Below are positions 1 through 8,834 of a stretch of DNA of 64,000 nt, piece by piece. Numbering within the stretch: position 1 is the first letter of the stretch; every line of letters begins with the position of its first letter. This DNA comes from JAICSD01 sp035637115 (GTDB lineage: Bacteria > Acidobacteriota > Vicinamibacteria > Vicinamibacterales > 2-12-FULL-66-21): positions 14,702 through 78,701 of the forward strand of contig DASPXV010000139.1 in assembly GCA_035637115.1 (NCBI GenBank). Direction: 5' to 3'. Below the pieces are notes generated by a model. The model did no database searches. It saw only the letters and a program-made list of their open reading frames with translations, and was not told the origin of the DNA. Made by a program: the position numbers and the translations under genes.

Positions 1-1
1 G

Positions 2-823
2 CACAGGGACGATCACGACGACTTCGGCGGACTCCAGCGCGATCTTGTCGCGACGGGCGCGGCGATCGATCGACGCGGGCTCCTTCGCCTCGCCGCGATG
101 CTTGGCGGCGGTGTCGCCGCATTCAATCTCCTCGGCTGCGGAAGCACGGCGACCGCGCCGAGCAGCGACACGACCACTGGCGGAACCGGAACAGCCGGTA
201 CGTGCAGCAAGATTCCCAACGAGACCGGGGGACCTTATCCGGCCGACGGCTCGAACGGGCCCACAGTCCTCACCGCATCAGGCGTCGTGCGAAGCGACAT
301 CCGATCGAGTTTCGCAGGTCTTTCGGGAACGGCGGACGGTGTACCGCTGACGATCGCGTTGACCATTGTCTCCGCCTCAACGTGCGCCGCGCTCGCGGGA
401 CGGGCCGTGTACCTGTGGCACTGCGATCGGCAGGGGCGGTATTCGCTGTATTCGGCGGGGGCGCAGACGCAGAATTACCTGCGCGGCATCCAGGAAACGG
501 ATGCGAACGGCAAGGTGACGTTTACCTCGATCTATCCCGCGTGCTACTCCGGCCGGTGGCCGCACATTCACTTCGAGGTGTATCCGGGCCTCGCGCAGGC
601 AACGAGCGTCGCGAATAAAATCGCCACGTCGCAGATCGCGCTGCCCAAAGCGACGAACGATCTCGTTTATGCAACCGCGGGGTACGAACAGAGCATCGCG
701 AACCAGGCCCAGGTGTCGCTCGCGACCGACAACGTGTTCAGCGACGGCTCGTCGCTGGAACTTGCGACCATCAGCGGCAGCGTGGCGAGCGGTCTGACCG
801 CGACGCTGACAGTCGCGGTCTAG
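2..823 (+). CDS. Intradiol ring-cleavage dioxygenase-like protein, 5' partial
   Basis: The reading frame is open from the left window edge, so the start lies upstream. The first visible residues (HRDDHDDFGGLQRDL) run into DRRGLLRLA, a twin-arginine-like motif, then a hydrophobic stretch ending in LLGCGS, so Tat export with possible lipidation is likely. The mature part carries the intradiol dioxygenase fold signature: an N-terminal GGPYPADGSNGP segment, AVYLWHCDRQGRYSLYS and the metal-ligand region CYSGRWPHIHFEVY, where the Tyr and the His-x-His are the expected non-haem Fe(III) ligands. Family members cleave catechol-type rings between the hydroxyls, but exported single-domain members are poorly characterised, so no substrate is assigned. 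The stop shares the tetranucleotide CTAG with the stop of the convergent MFS gene. Confidence 0.85.
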   Translation, partial: HRDDHDDFGGLQRDLVATGAAIDRRGLLRLAAMLGGGVAAFNLLGCGSTATAPSSDTTTGGTGTAGTCSKIPNETGGPYPADGSNGPTVLTASGVVRSDIRSSFAGLSGTADGVPLTIALTIVSASTCAALAGRAVYLWHCDRQGRYSLYSAGAQTQNYLRGIQETDANGKVTFTSIYPACYSGRWPHIHFEVYPGLAQATSVANKIATSQIALPKATNDLVYATAGYEQSIANQAQVSLATDNVFSDGSSLELATISGSVASGLTATLTVAV

Positions 824-1965
824 TCAGGACGCTCGTATCCGGTCGTGAGCGCGGCGGTTGCCAGGAGCACCAGCGCGGCCGATCCGTATGCCGCTCCCTC
901 GCCGAGGAACTGCAGCGCGCCGTTTCCCCACACAGGACCGATCGTTCGTCCGAGGCTCTCGAGCGCGCCTGCCGCCCCCTGCACGCGCCCCTGCTCGTGC
1001 CTGCCCGCCGCACCACTCACGAGCGATACGAGCGACGGGTTGCAGAGGCCGATACCGATCGCGCCGGGCACGAGCATGAAGATGAACACGGGCAGCGAGT
1101 GCGTCATCGCGCTTCCACCCCACCCGATCGCGGCGAAAATCAGTCCGATCATCAGCGTCCGCTTCTCGCCGAGTCGCTTGACGATCGGGCCGACGAGCAC
1201 GACCTGCACGATGACTCCGAGGAAACCGAACGTCGCCAGAAGGTATCCGGTCCGCGTCGCGTCGAAACTGAAACGATGCGCGCCGAACAGCGCGAACGTC
1301 GTCTGGTAGACGCCAAACGAGCTCCAGTAGAGGAAGTCGATCGCGAAAAGCCGGCGCAGGCTGGGGCGGCCGCTCAACTCGCGCAACGCTTTCCAGGGGG
1401 AGCCGGAGACGGCGTTGACGCGATGCACCGTCTCGGGCAGCCAGAACCAGGCGAACAGCGTTGCAACGACCGTGATTGCCGCCGCGGCCCATATCGGCGC
1501 GGTGTAGCTGATATGCGCGAACAGGCCGCCAAGGGCGGGACCGATGATGAAGCCAAGCCCGAACGCTGCACCGAGAATGCCGAATGACTTCGCGCGATTC
1601 TCTTCCGTCGCAATGTCGCCGATGTACGCGCGCGCTGTGGTGATGTTCCCTCCCGAAAGGCCATCCACAATGCGGGCGGCGAAGAGCATTGCGAGGCTCT
1701 GGGCGACGGCGAGCATCACAAAACTGATGACGGTCCCGATCAAGCTGAAGATCAGGATCGGCCTGCGGCCCCACTTGTCGGACCACGCGCCCAGCAACGG
1801 CGAGGCGACGAGCTGCGCGAGCGAAAACGACGCGAACAGCAGCCCGACGACGAGCGGTGACGCGCCGAAGGTGGTGGCATAGAACGGCAGCAGCGGGATG
1901 ATGATCCCGAAGCCGATCAAGTTGACCAGAATGGTGAGAAAAATGATGAGAAGCGGACGGCTCAC
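820..1965 (-). CDS. MFS transporter, TetA-like drug exporter type
   Basis: The protein has 381 residues in about 12 hydrophobic segments and belongs to the major facilitator superfamily. The loop between helices 2 and 3 has the classical antiporter motif A-like GAWSDKWGRRPIL (about residues 59-71), and motif C-like glycine-rich sequence GAAFGLGFIIGPALGG lies near residue 135. This resembles the TetA/Bcr group of proton-coupled efflux pumps of the inner membrane; the substrate cannot be told. The start is GTG. The cyclophilin gene ends only about 10 bp upstream on the same strand, so the two may be cotranscribed. The 3' end overlaps the convergent dioxygenase by 4 bp. Confidence 0.85.
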   Translation of the reverse strand: MSRPLLIIFLTILVNLIGFGIIIPLLPFYATTFGASPLVVGLLFASFSLAQLVASPLLGAWSDKWGRRPILIFSLIGTVISFVMLAVAQSLAMLFAARIVDGLSGGNITTARAYIGDIATEENRAKSFGILGAAFGLGFIIGPALGGLFAHISYTAPIWAAAAITVVATLFAWFWLPETVHRVNAVSGSPWKALRELSGRPSLRRLFAIDFLYWSSFGVYQTTFALFGAHRFSFDATRTGYLLATFGFLGVIVQVVLVGPIVKRLGEKRTLMIGLIFAAIGWGGSAMTHSLPVFIFMLVPGAIGIGLCNPSLVSLVSGAAGRHEQGRVQGAAGALESLGRTIGPVWGNGALQFLGEGAAYGSAALVLLATAALTTGYERPD

Positions 1966-1975
1966 AGCTTCTCTA

Positions 1976-2557
1976 TCATGACTTCTTTTCTGTCACGCTC
2001 TTGATGAGCACTGGTTCAAGCGGGACTTCATCCATCCCGTCTCGCGTGCCGGTCTTCACGCTGCCGATCTTGTCGACGACGTCCATGCCCTGCAGCACGC
2101 GGCCGAACACGGCGTAGCCGAAGTCGTCCGGCGCGAAACCGCGATGATCCAGGGCCGCGTTGTTGGCGAGGTTGACGTAGAACTGGGAGGTGGCACTGCG
2201 CGCCGAGCGCAGGCGCGCCATGGCGACGGTGCCGCGGCGGTTGCTCAGGCCGTTGGTCGCCTCGTTCTGGATAGGGGGGCGCGTCCCCTTTTCCACCATC
2301 TGCGGCGTGTATCCGCCACCCTGAATTACGTATCCCGGAACGACACGGTGCCAGATCGTCCCGTCATAGTGCTTGTCCCTGACATATTGCAGGAAATTCT
2401 CGACGGAGACGGGGGCGCGATCTTTGAATAGCTCGACGGTGATCGACCCGAGGGAAGTCTCGATCACGACCACGGGGTTCCCCGGGGCGGGCTGCGGCGG
2501 GGCCGTCGTGGCTGGCGCCTGGAGAAGGAACCCAAGCAAAGCGAAGAAGATAGACAT
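1976..2557 (-). CDS. Secreted peptidyl-prolyl cis-trans isomerase, cyclophilin type
   Basis: This is a 193-residue cyclophilin with an N-terminal hydrophobic signal segment (MSIFFALLGFLLQAPA), followed by a Pro-rich linker and the isomerase domain. Landmarks are VVIETSLGSITVELF, APVSVENFLQYV, the active-site strand YDGTIWHRVVPGYVIQGG and the ATSQFYVNLANN segment. The isomerase probably acts on proline bonds in the periplasm. The ATG at 2557 was preferred because an upstream in-frame extension of 23 residues is Arg-rich and would sit in front of the signal peptide. The gene lies directly upstream of the MFS gene and diverges from the zinc-finger-like ORF. Confidence 0.9.
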   Translation of the reverse strand: MSIFFALLGFLLQAPATTAPPQPAPGNPVVVIETSLGSITVELFKDRAPVSVENFLQYVRDKHYDGTIWHRVVPGYVIQGGGYTPQMVEKGTRPPIQNEATNGLSNRRGTVAMARLRSARSATSQFYVNLANNAALDHRGFAPDDFGYAVFGRVLQGMDVVDKIGSVKTGTRDGMDEVPLEPVLIKSVTEKKS

Positions 2558-2734
2558 CACGGTTGACCGGTGACGGACCCTGGCCGCTGCCGAACACCGA
2601 CTGTTCGGAAGCGCGCCAGCGCCCAAAAGATTGTGCGCAACGATTCAAGCGAATGGATCATCGATGTTAGAGGCGACGGCTCCGCACGTCAATGACGCTG
2701 CGCTACAATTGAAGTTCTTCGCCGGAGGGCAACG

Positions 2735-3079
2735 ATGGTAACGGAACTCCAGAGCGAGCAGCGCGAACTGGCCGATTACATTCGCGCGGGTTCGACACGC
2801 GGTCCGCAGTGCTTCGGCAGTTACTTCGATGAGAAGGGCGGATCGTGCGCGCTCGGCGCGGTGTACGACGCCGTCTACCACTTGCCGCGCGATCACGGGA
2901 AGCTGGTTCCTGATCATCTCGAGCGGCTGTTCCGCTGTCTCGACGAGGTCACGAAACGCTGTCCCCATGAAGGATGTAAGAAGCGATTGCCGCTCGCCCC
3001 GATGCTCGTCCACTTGAACGACGATCACATCTGGACGCGAGAGCAGATCGCCGACTGGCTCACGGCTGAATCAACATAA
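2735..3079 (+). CDS. Small hypothetical protein with a zinc-finger-like C-C-H-H pattern
   Basis: The 114-residue soluble protein was not assigned to a named family. Its N-terminal half (residues 1-70) contains QCFGSYFDEKGGSCALGAVYDAVYHLP. The C-terminal third holds CPHEGCKKRLPLAPMLVHLNDDH: Cys-x4-Cys followed after 11 residues by His-x4-His, a spacing compatible with one zinc site, then the helix-like WTREQIADWL. A GGAGG ribosome-binding site precedes the ATG by about 7 nt, and a TACAAT hexamer at 2704-2709 could be its -10 box. An AT-rich repeat separates it from the DUF349 gene downstream. Role unknown. Confidence 0.7.
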   Translation: MVTELQSEQRELADYIRAGSTRGPQCFGSYFDEKGGSCALGAVYDAVYHLPRDHGKLVPDHLERLFRCLDEVTKRCPHEGCKKRLPLAPMLVHLNDDHIWTREQIADWLTAEST

Positions 3080-3084
3080 CTAAT

Positions 3085-3160
3085 GTTTGCAATTTGAGAA
3101 TTGGGAAATTGATAAATTGGAAATCTAACATTTCCAAATTTCCACATTTCCAAATTGAGT
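3085..3160. repeat. AT-rich intergenic repeat with hairpin
   Basis: The segment is strongly A/T-biased inside a GC-rich genome and is built from short repeated words (AAATTG, ATTTCCA three times). AAATTGGAAAT (3114-3124) pairs with ATTTCCAAATTT (3130-3141) apart from one bulged base, giving a hairpin just upstream of the DUF349 gene. Confidence 0.65.
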
Positions 3161-3170
3161 AAGGCTCCCC

Positions 3171-6074
3171 ATGTCTTTCCTCGATCGCTTCAAGATCCAA
3201 CCCAAGTACAAGTCTGCTGATCCGGAAGTCCGCGCCGCGGCCGTCGCGGAATTCGGGCCCGGCCCGGTCAGTGAAGACGATGCCGCCGTGCTCGTGGCGC
3301 TCGCGCGCGAGGACTTGGATGTGCGGGTGAGGCGCGCGGCGACGGCGCGGATCGAGGACGTGGGGGTACTGGCCGCGATTGCGACAGCGGATGCGGACGC
3401 GGGGATCCGCGAGGAAGTGATCGAACGTCTGGCAGTTATCGCCGCAGGCAGCGACGCGGACGCGGCCACCCGCGCCCTGGAGGCGCTGACGGATCAGAAG
3501 CAGATTTCCACGATTGCGAAGACATCGCCGATTGAGAGCGTCCGCACGGCCGCCGTCGAACGGCTGACCGACATCAAATCTCTCAGTTCCGTCGCGCGGC
3601 GCGCGACTGACGCGAAGACCGCGGCGCTCGCGGCGGAGCGGGTTCAGGACCCGGCCGAACTGCTCAACATCGCCGCAAAGACCGACCACAAGGATGCCGG
3701 CGTCAGCGCGCTCGAACGCGCCGTGGCGCTGGTCCCGGCGGATCGCGAGACGCTCGATGGCCTGGCGAATCGCGCGCAGCACAAGTCCGTCGCCAAGCGG
3801 GCGCGCGCGATGGTGCAGGCGATCGACGATGCCGAGACCGCGAAGAAGGCCGCCCTCGAAGCGCACCAGCAGCGCGTCGCAAACGCCATCGCCCACGTGG
3901 AAGCGCTGGCCGCGTCCACGACGGTGCCGGGCGCCGAGGACCAGCTGCGCAAAGCCGAATCCGAATGGACGCAGATCGAAAACAGCGCGACGCACGACAT
4001 CTCGGCCGCTGACCGCGGGCGCTTCAATGCCGCCGCCTCCGCCGCGCGCGCGATCTTCGCACGCGAAGCGCAGGAGCGCGCCGAACAGGAACGGCGCGCA
4101 GCCGAGCTCACCGCCGCTCGTGGCGTTCGCGCGTCGCTCTGCGAGCGGATCGAGGCGCTGCACGGCGATGACGCGCTGGACCGCCTCGCCCAGGCGCGCT
4201 CTGAATGGGAGGGACTGCCCGAGGATCCCGAAGCGGCGACGCACGCTGCATTCATGGCGCGCTTCGACGAAGCGTGCCGGCGCGCGACGACGAGATACGA
4301 GAACCTGCAGGAGAGCGCCAGGACGAACGCCCGCCTCGCGGAGCTCGCGGCCGAGGCCGAACAGCTGGCCGCGCAGGAAGACAGCCCGGCGTACGCCTGG
4401 GATTCGATCTCGCGCGAGTGGAACGCGCTGCGCGGCAAGAGCGAGTCGCTGGACGAGGCCGTCCAGTCGCGATACAGGGCGGCGGAAACCACGATCCGCG
4501 ATCGCGCGGAGGCGAAGAAGGCCGCCGCCGAAAAGGCGCTCCGCCAGCAGGTCCAGCGCATCGACCAGCTGATCGAGCGCGTTCACAAGCGCGCGGAGGC
4601 GGAAGACCTCACGCTGAAGGAAGCGGACAAGGCGGCGCGCGATCTCCGCGCCACCATCGAGACGCCGCTGACGATTCCGCACCACGAACGCGAGTACCTC
4701 GTCGAACGGCTCAAGGCGGCCCTCGCGGCGCTCGCGCCCAAGCTGCACGAACTGCGCGAGATGGACGAGTGGAAGCGGTTCGCCAACGCCGCCGTCCAGG
4801 AGGAGCTGATCGCGCAGGCGGAAGCGCTGAGCAAGAAGTACGACCTCGACAAGCCCGAGGACATGGAAAAGGCCGCGCGCGAGCTGCACGACATCCAGGA
4901 GCGCTGGAAGACGGCCGCCGAAGCGCCGCGTGCGCAGGCGCAGACACTGTGGCATCGTTACCGGCAGGCGGCCGATCCGATCCAGGCAAGGGCGCGCGAG
5001 TTCTTCGCGTCCCGCGCCGCCGAGCGGGAGGCCAACCTCAAGATCAAGATCGCGCTGTGCGAGCGCGCCGAGGCGCTCGCGGATTCCACCGACTGGATCA
5101 AGACCGCCGAGGAGATGAAGAAGCTCCAGGCGGAATGGCAGGCCTCGGGTCCGGTTCCCCGTCCGGAAACGCGCGTGGTCTGGAAGCGGTTCCGCGATGC
5201 GTGCGACAAGTTCTTCACGCGCAGGAACGAGGACCTCGCGCAGCGCAAGGAAGTCTGGTCCGCCAACCAGGCGAAGAAGGAAGCGCTGTGTGCGCGCGCC
5301 GAGGAGCTCGCCGAGTCGCGCGAATGGGAAAGGGCGGCGTCGGAGATGCGCCGGCTGCAGGCGGAATGGAAGAACGTCGGTCCCGTTCGCCGCAGCAAAT
5401 CCGAGGCGTTGTGGCAGCGCTTCCGCACTGCCGCGGATCACTTCTTCGAGCGGTACAAGCGGCGCGACGAGATCGAGATCGAATCGCGGCAGGCGGATCG
5501 CGAGGCGCTCATCACCGAGCTCGAGGGGCTGTTCCCCGGCGAAGGCGCGGAGCCCGCACCGGACCTCCTGGAGAGAGTCCGCTCGCTGCGGACGCGATGG
5601 AACCAGTCCACGACGGCCGTCCGTTCAGGCGCCGATCCGCTGAGCGCGCGTTTCGTCAGCGCAATGGAGCGGCTGCTCACGTCGTTCCCGGAACCGTTCC
5701 GCGGAACGGAGCTCGATGTGGAAGCCAGCCGGCAGCGCATGGAAAAGCTCGTCTCGCGGATCGAGGCGCTCGTCGCCGACGCGGAACCGCGGCAGGATTC
5801 CCCGCAGGATCTCGCCGCTCGCCTTCGCGAAGCGCTCGCCTCGAACACGATCGGCGGACGCGCGGGCGAGGACTCGAAGTGGCGGACGATGGCGGAGGAA
5901 GTGCGGCAGGCGCAGTCCTCGTTCGCGCGCCTGGTGCCGGTGCCGGGTGAAACGGGCAGGCAGCTCTCGGATCGGTTCCACAAGGCGTGCAACCGCTTCT
6001 TCGATCAGTATCGCCGCAAAGTCCCGCAGACCTCTGGTGCGCCGCAGCGCGGCCGGCCCGTGGGGGCTAGATAG
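3171..6074 (+). CDS. HEAT-like plus DUF349 repeat protein, 967 aa
   Basis: This is a large cytoplasmic-looking protein without signal peptide or membrane segment. Residues 1 to about 220 form alpha-helical HEAT-like units (DPEVRAAAVAEF, DLDVRVRRAATARIEDVG, GIREEVIERLAVIA). The rest is highly charged and helical, with DUF349 units recognised by the E-W-x3-G-P-V-P/R-R signature: EWQASGPVPR near residue 653, EWKNVGPVRR near 731, and a C-terminal degenerate copy (VPVPGETGRQLSDRFHKACNRFFDQY) near 920. More divergent copies (EWTQIE, EWEGLPE, EWNALRG) lie in the middle. DUF349 has no agreed function. The ATG directly follows the AT-rich repeat and lacks an obvious Shine-Dalgarno sequence. Confidence 0.85.
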   Translation: MSFLDRFKIQPKYKSADPEVRAAAVAEFGPGPVSEDDAAVLVALAREDLDVRVRRAATARIEDVGVLAAIATADADAGIREEVIERLAVIAAGSDADAATRALEALTDQKQISTIAKTSPIESVRTAAVERLTDIKSLSSVARRATDAKTAALAAERVQDPAELLNIAAKTDHKDAGVSALERAVALVPADRETLDGLANRAQHKSVAKRARAMVQAIDDAETAKKAALEAHQQRVANAIAHVEALAASTTVPGAEDQLRKAESEWTQIENSATHDISAADRGRFNAAASAARAIFAREAQERAEQERRAAELTAARGVRASLCERIEALHGDDALDRLAQARSEWEGLPEDPEAATHAAFMARFDEACRRATTRYENLQESARTNARLAELAAEAEQLAAQEDSPAYAWDSISREWNALRGKSESLDEAVQSRYRAAETTIRDRAEAKKAAAEKALRQQVQRIDQLIERVHKRAEAEDLTLKEADKAARDLRATIETPLTIPHHEREYLVERLKAALAALAPKLHELREMDEWKRFANAAVQEELIAQAEALSKKYDLDKPEDMEKAARELHDIQERWKTAAEAPRAQAQTLWHRYRQAADPIQARAREFFASRAAEREANLKIKIALCERAEALADSTDWIKTAEEMKKLQAEWQASGPVPRPETRVVWKRFRDACDKFFTRRNEDLAQRKEVWSANQAKKEALCARAEELAESREWERAASEMRRLQAEWKNVGPVRRSKSEALWQRFRTAADHFFERYKRRDEIEIESRQADREALITELEGLFPGEGAEPAPDLLERVRSLRTRWNQSTTAVRSGADPLSARFVSAMERLLTSFPEPFRGTELDVEASRQRMEKLVSRIEALVADAEPRQDSPQDLAARLREALASNTIGGRAGEDSKWRTMAEEVRQAQSSFARLVPVPGETGRQLSDRFHKACNRFFDQYRRKVPQTSGAPQRGRPVGAR

Positions 6075-6095
6075 CACGAGCGCTACGGCTTAACT

Positions 6096-6169
6096 CGAAG
6101 GCACAAAGGCACCAAAGCACTGAGCCATTTTAGGGTTTGGTTTGGTGTCCTCGTGTCTTCGTGGCTTCG
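6096..6169. repeat. Imperfect inverted repeat between convergent genes
   Basis: CGAAGGCACAAAGGCACC (from 6096) is an imperfect inverse of the right part (6144-6169, containing GTGTCTTCGTGGCTTCG). Both arms are built from an iterated GGCAC/GAAGA-like word. It separates the convergent DUF349 and amidohydrolase genes and could act as a bidirectional terminator or be a dispersed intergenic repeat. There is no long T-run. Confidence 0.5.
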
Positions 6170-6178
6170 CGCGCAAGC

Positions 6179-7909
6179 CTACTGTCGCTTGTACGCGATC
6201 TTTCCGCCCACGATCGTGTACGACACCTTCGCCGTCGGAATCTCGTCCTCAGGAACCTTCAGGATGTCCTTCGACAGCACGGTGATGTCCGCGTACTTGC
6301 CGGGCTTCAGCGAGCCGCGGTTCTGTTCCTCGAAGCCGGCGTAGGCCCCGTTGATCGTGTAGGACTTCAGCGCTTCCATCCGCGACATCCGCTGATCGGG
6401 GAAGAAGACAGAGCCGTCCTTCAACTTCCGGCTGACGCTCGCGTAGTAGTTCGCGATTGGATCGACGTCTTCGACAGGCGCGTCGGTGCCGTTCGCGACG
6501 ATCGCGCCAGATTTCATCAGCTTCTGCCAGACGTATGCCCCTTCCTGCGCGCGCGCGCGGCCGAGGCGCTCGAGCACGTACGGGGCATCGGACGTGCAGT
6601 GGATCCCCTGCATCGACGCAATCACGCCCATCCTGCCGAATCGCGGAATGTCGGCGGCGCTGATGTGTTGTGCGTGCTCGACGCGCCATCGCAGATCCTT
6701 TTTGGAAGGGTTGGCCTTGAACGCACGCTCGAAGATGTCGAGCGTCTCGCGATTCGCGCGATCGCCGATCGCGTGGACCGCGAGCTGGTAGCCATTGGCC
6801 ATCGCGAGTCTCGCGGTCTCCTCGATCTCCGCCGTCGTCGTCGTCTGCAGCCCGGTCGATTCCGGCTTGTCGGCGTAGGGCGCGAGCAGCCACGCGCCGC
6901 GGGAGCCCAGCGCGCCGTCGATCGCCTTCTTGATCGCCCGCACGGTGAGGTAGCCGTTGCCGTAGTCCACCATCCGGTACTGCGCGAGCTTCGGCGCGAT
7001 CGACGCGTTGTCCTGCCGGACCATCACCCACAGGCGGATGGCCATCTTCCCCTCATCGACCATCTTCTTCATCAGGTCGATCGTGGCGAGCGGCGATCCT
7101 GCGTCCTCGAACGTCGTGATGCCCTTCGACAACGATTCCTGCGCCGCGAGCTCCAGCTCCTTGCGCGCGCGCGCCTCGCGATCGGCGCCGGTTGGCGTGG
7201 GTTCGCCGGCGCCGCGCTTGATCAGCCCCTGCGCCCTCTCGCGCAGCAGACCGGTGGCATCACCGTTCTTGTCGCGGAGGATTTCGCCACCTGCGGGACT
7301 TTCCGTGGGGCGCCGGATGCCCGAAAGCTCCATCGCCTTGCCGTTCACGAACGCTGCGTGACCGCTCGCGTGCACGAGGAGGACGGGATTGTCGGGCGAC
7401 ACCTTGTCGAGGGATGCATGCGTCGGGAAACCTTCCACATTCGGCACCGGTCTCGCGGTCCACTTCTCCTGGTGCCATCCGCGGCCGTAGATCCATTGTC
7501 CGGGCTTCGCGCGTGACACCGCGTCCGCGACCATCCGCACGATTTCGTCCCACGACTGCACGTTCATCAGGTTCAGCTCGAGCTGCGCGCCGCCAACCCC
7601 CGTGAAGTGGCCGTGGCTCTCGACGAAGCCCGGGATGGCGAGCTGCCCCTGCAGATCGATAACCTGCGTGGCGGGGCCGATCATCCCCTTGATTTCCGCT
7701 GCCGTCCCGAGCGCCTGGATGCGATCCTTGGTGATCGCAATCGCTTCTGCCTCCGGCCGCGCGTCGCCCACGGTGACAATGCGGCCGTTGGTGAGCACGA
7801 GATCCGCAGCTGGCGCCGCCGCCGTCCCGCCGCGCTGCGCCCGCGGCCCCGCCGAGAGCATCGCGATGCCAGCCGCGCATATCACGACCAGAAACTGGAG
7901 CTTTCGCAT
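6179..7909 (-). CDS. Secreted amidohydrolase, YtcJ-like (amidohydrolase_3)
   Basis: The 576-residue protein has a signal peptide (MRKLQFLVVICAAGIAMLSAG), then a metal-dependent amidohydrolase fold. The N-terminal beta-sandwich LVLTNGRIVTVG leads into IPGFVESHGHF, whose His-x-His would bind the metal. Later landmarks are YQLAVHAIGDRAN, RVEHAQHIS and GTDAPVEDVDP, the last giving the catalytic Asp of the family. The C-terminal sandwich strand is GKYADITVLSKD. Family members hydrolyse amide or related bonds of varied small substrates; this substrate is unknown. A TATAAT box lies 7 nt before the ATG without Shine-Dalgarno sequence, which supports this start and a leaderless mRNA. Confidence 0.88.
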   Translation of the reverse strand: MRKLQFLVVICAAGIAMLSAGPRAQRGGTAAAPAADLVLTNGRIVTVGDARPEAEAIAITKDRIQALGTAAEIKGMIGPATQVIDLQGQLAIPGFVESHGHFTGVGGAQLELNLMNVQSWDEIVRMVADAVSRAKPGQWIYGRGWHQEKWTARPVPNVEGFPTHASLDKVSPDNPVLLVHASGHAAFVNGKAMELSGIRRPTESPAGGEILRDKNGDATGLLRERAQGLIKRGAGEPTPTGADREARARKELELAAQESLSKGITTFEDAGSPLATIDLMKKMVDEGKMAIRLWVMVRQDNASIAPKLAQYRMVDYGNGYLTVRAIKKAIDGALGSRGAWLLAPYADKPESTGLQTTTTAEIEETARLAMANGYQLAVHAIGDRANRETLDIFERAFKANPSKKDLRWRVEHAQHISAADIPRFGRMGVIASMQGIHCTSDAPYVLERLGRARAQEGAYVWQKLMKSGAIVANGTDAPVEDVDPIANYYASVSRKLKDGSVFFPDQRMSRMEALKSYTINGAYAGFEEQNRGSLKPGKYADITVLSKDILKVPEDEIPTAKVSYTIVGGKIAYKRQ

Positions 7910-7916
7910 GCCGGGA

Positions 7917-7922
7917 ATTATA
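7917..7922 (-). promoter_or_regulatory. -10 box TATAAT, leaderless type
   Basis: The hexamer TATAAT on the minus strand lies 7 nt upstream of the ATG at 7909. At that spacing the transcript would start at or next to the A of the start codon. It belongs to a series of similarly placed TANNNT boxes in this window. Confidence 0.6.
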
Positions 7923-7945
7923 GGCCACGCGAGCGCGGGCCGCGG

Positions 7946-8824
7946 TTAGTCCTGGAACAGGCGATCGAAGTTGTCGGCGAGCACGGCGTCGCGGTCAATG
8001 TCTCTCGCGGCGATCGCGCGCAGGATGCGGTCCTGCTCTTCGTAAATCGGCCGCTGCCAGCCGCGCGGAAAGAAGGACGAGTCGGAGCCAAACAGGATGC
8101 GTGACGGACCGGCGACGGCGAACGCCTGTTTGAAGACAGATTGCAGCGTGAGGCCCGGGTGGTACCGAATCCAGCTGTTGGAGCTGGACGTGTCGAAGTG
8201 AATCGTCGGGCACTGGTCCGCGGCCATCAGCGCTTCGCGGAAGTAGCCGGCGCCGAAGTGCGGAATGATGACCGGCACGTCCGGGTAGCCGAGCGCCGTG
8301 CGCGCAAGCGCGAGCGGATCCCCGAGGCGCAGGTCGAAGCGGCTGGGAAGCCCAAGCTTCTTGCGCACGCCGACCGTCAGGACGCCGCAGTGGGCAAAAA
8401 CGACCGCCTGATGCGCCGAGGCGGCTCGGAAGACTCGGTCCACGATGTCGTCGTCGAGCCGATAGCCGTGCATCGCGGGGAACAGACAGATGCCGCGAAG
8501 GTTGAGATCCTTCAACGCGCGCTCGAGCGCCGCGTCCGCGGCCGGCGCCGCGGGGTTGTGCATGAAGAACCCGACGAAACGATGCGGATGGTGAGCGACC
8601 GCCTCGGCGACCGATGCGGCGTCACCCGGAATGCTTGCAATCAGCGTCGCGCGTGAGACGCCGTGGCGATCGAGCTCGCTGATCCACCTGTCGCCAAGCT
8701 CCGTTGCCGTGCCGGGTGGTTCCCACTCGAGATGCGACGCAACGGCGTCAGCGCCGCCAGCGTCCGGGGCGAGCAGCTCGAGAAACCGCGACGAGAAGAA
8801 ATGGCAATGGACGTCGTTAATCAT
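7946..8824 (-). CDS. Amidohydrolase_2 (TIM-barrel metal-dependent hydrolase)
   Basis: This cytoplasmic protein of about 292 residues starts MINDVHCHFF, the His-x-His metal-binding strand typical of the amidohydrolase_2/ACMSD-like group. Other landmarks are the barrel strands with RFVGFFMHNP, VIIPHFGAGYF (metal or substrate His) and RILFGSDSSFFP near the C terminus, where the Asp is the expected general base. Members hydrolyse or decarboxylate small cyclic or aromatic acids; the substrate is not predictable. The ATG at 8824 was chosen because any longer reading runs into the palindromic element at 8835-8999 and gives Arg-rich sequence without family features. Confidence 0.82.
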   Translation of the reverse strand: MINDVHCHFFSSRFLELLAPDAGGADAVASHLEWEPPGTATELGDRWISELDRHGVSRATLIASIPGDAASVAEAVAHHPHRFVGFFMHNPAAPAADAALERALKDLNLRGICLFPAMHGYRLDDDIVDRVFRAASAHQAVVFAHCGVLTVGVRKKLGLPSRFDLRLGDPLALARTALGYPDVPVIIPHFGAGYFREALMAADQCPTIHFDTSSSNSWIRYHPGLTLQSVFKQAFAVAGPSRILFGSDSSFFPRGWQRPIYEEQDRILRAIAARDIDRDAVLADNFDRLFQD

Positions 8825-8834
8825 GCAGGGATGG

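Noticed and set aside
3060..5441. Long minus-strand open frame of about 790 codons opposite the DUF349 gene
   Set aside because: Arg/Leu/Gly-rich composition typical of shadow frames in GC-rich coding DNA; no domain, and the plus strand has a coherent repeat protein.
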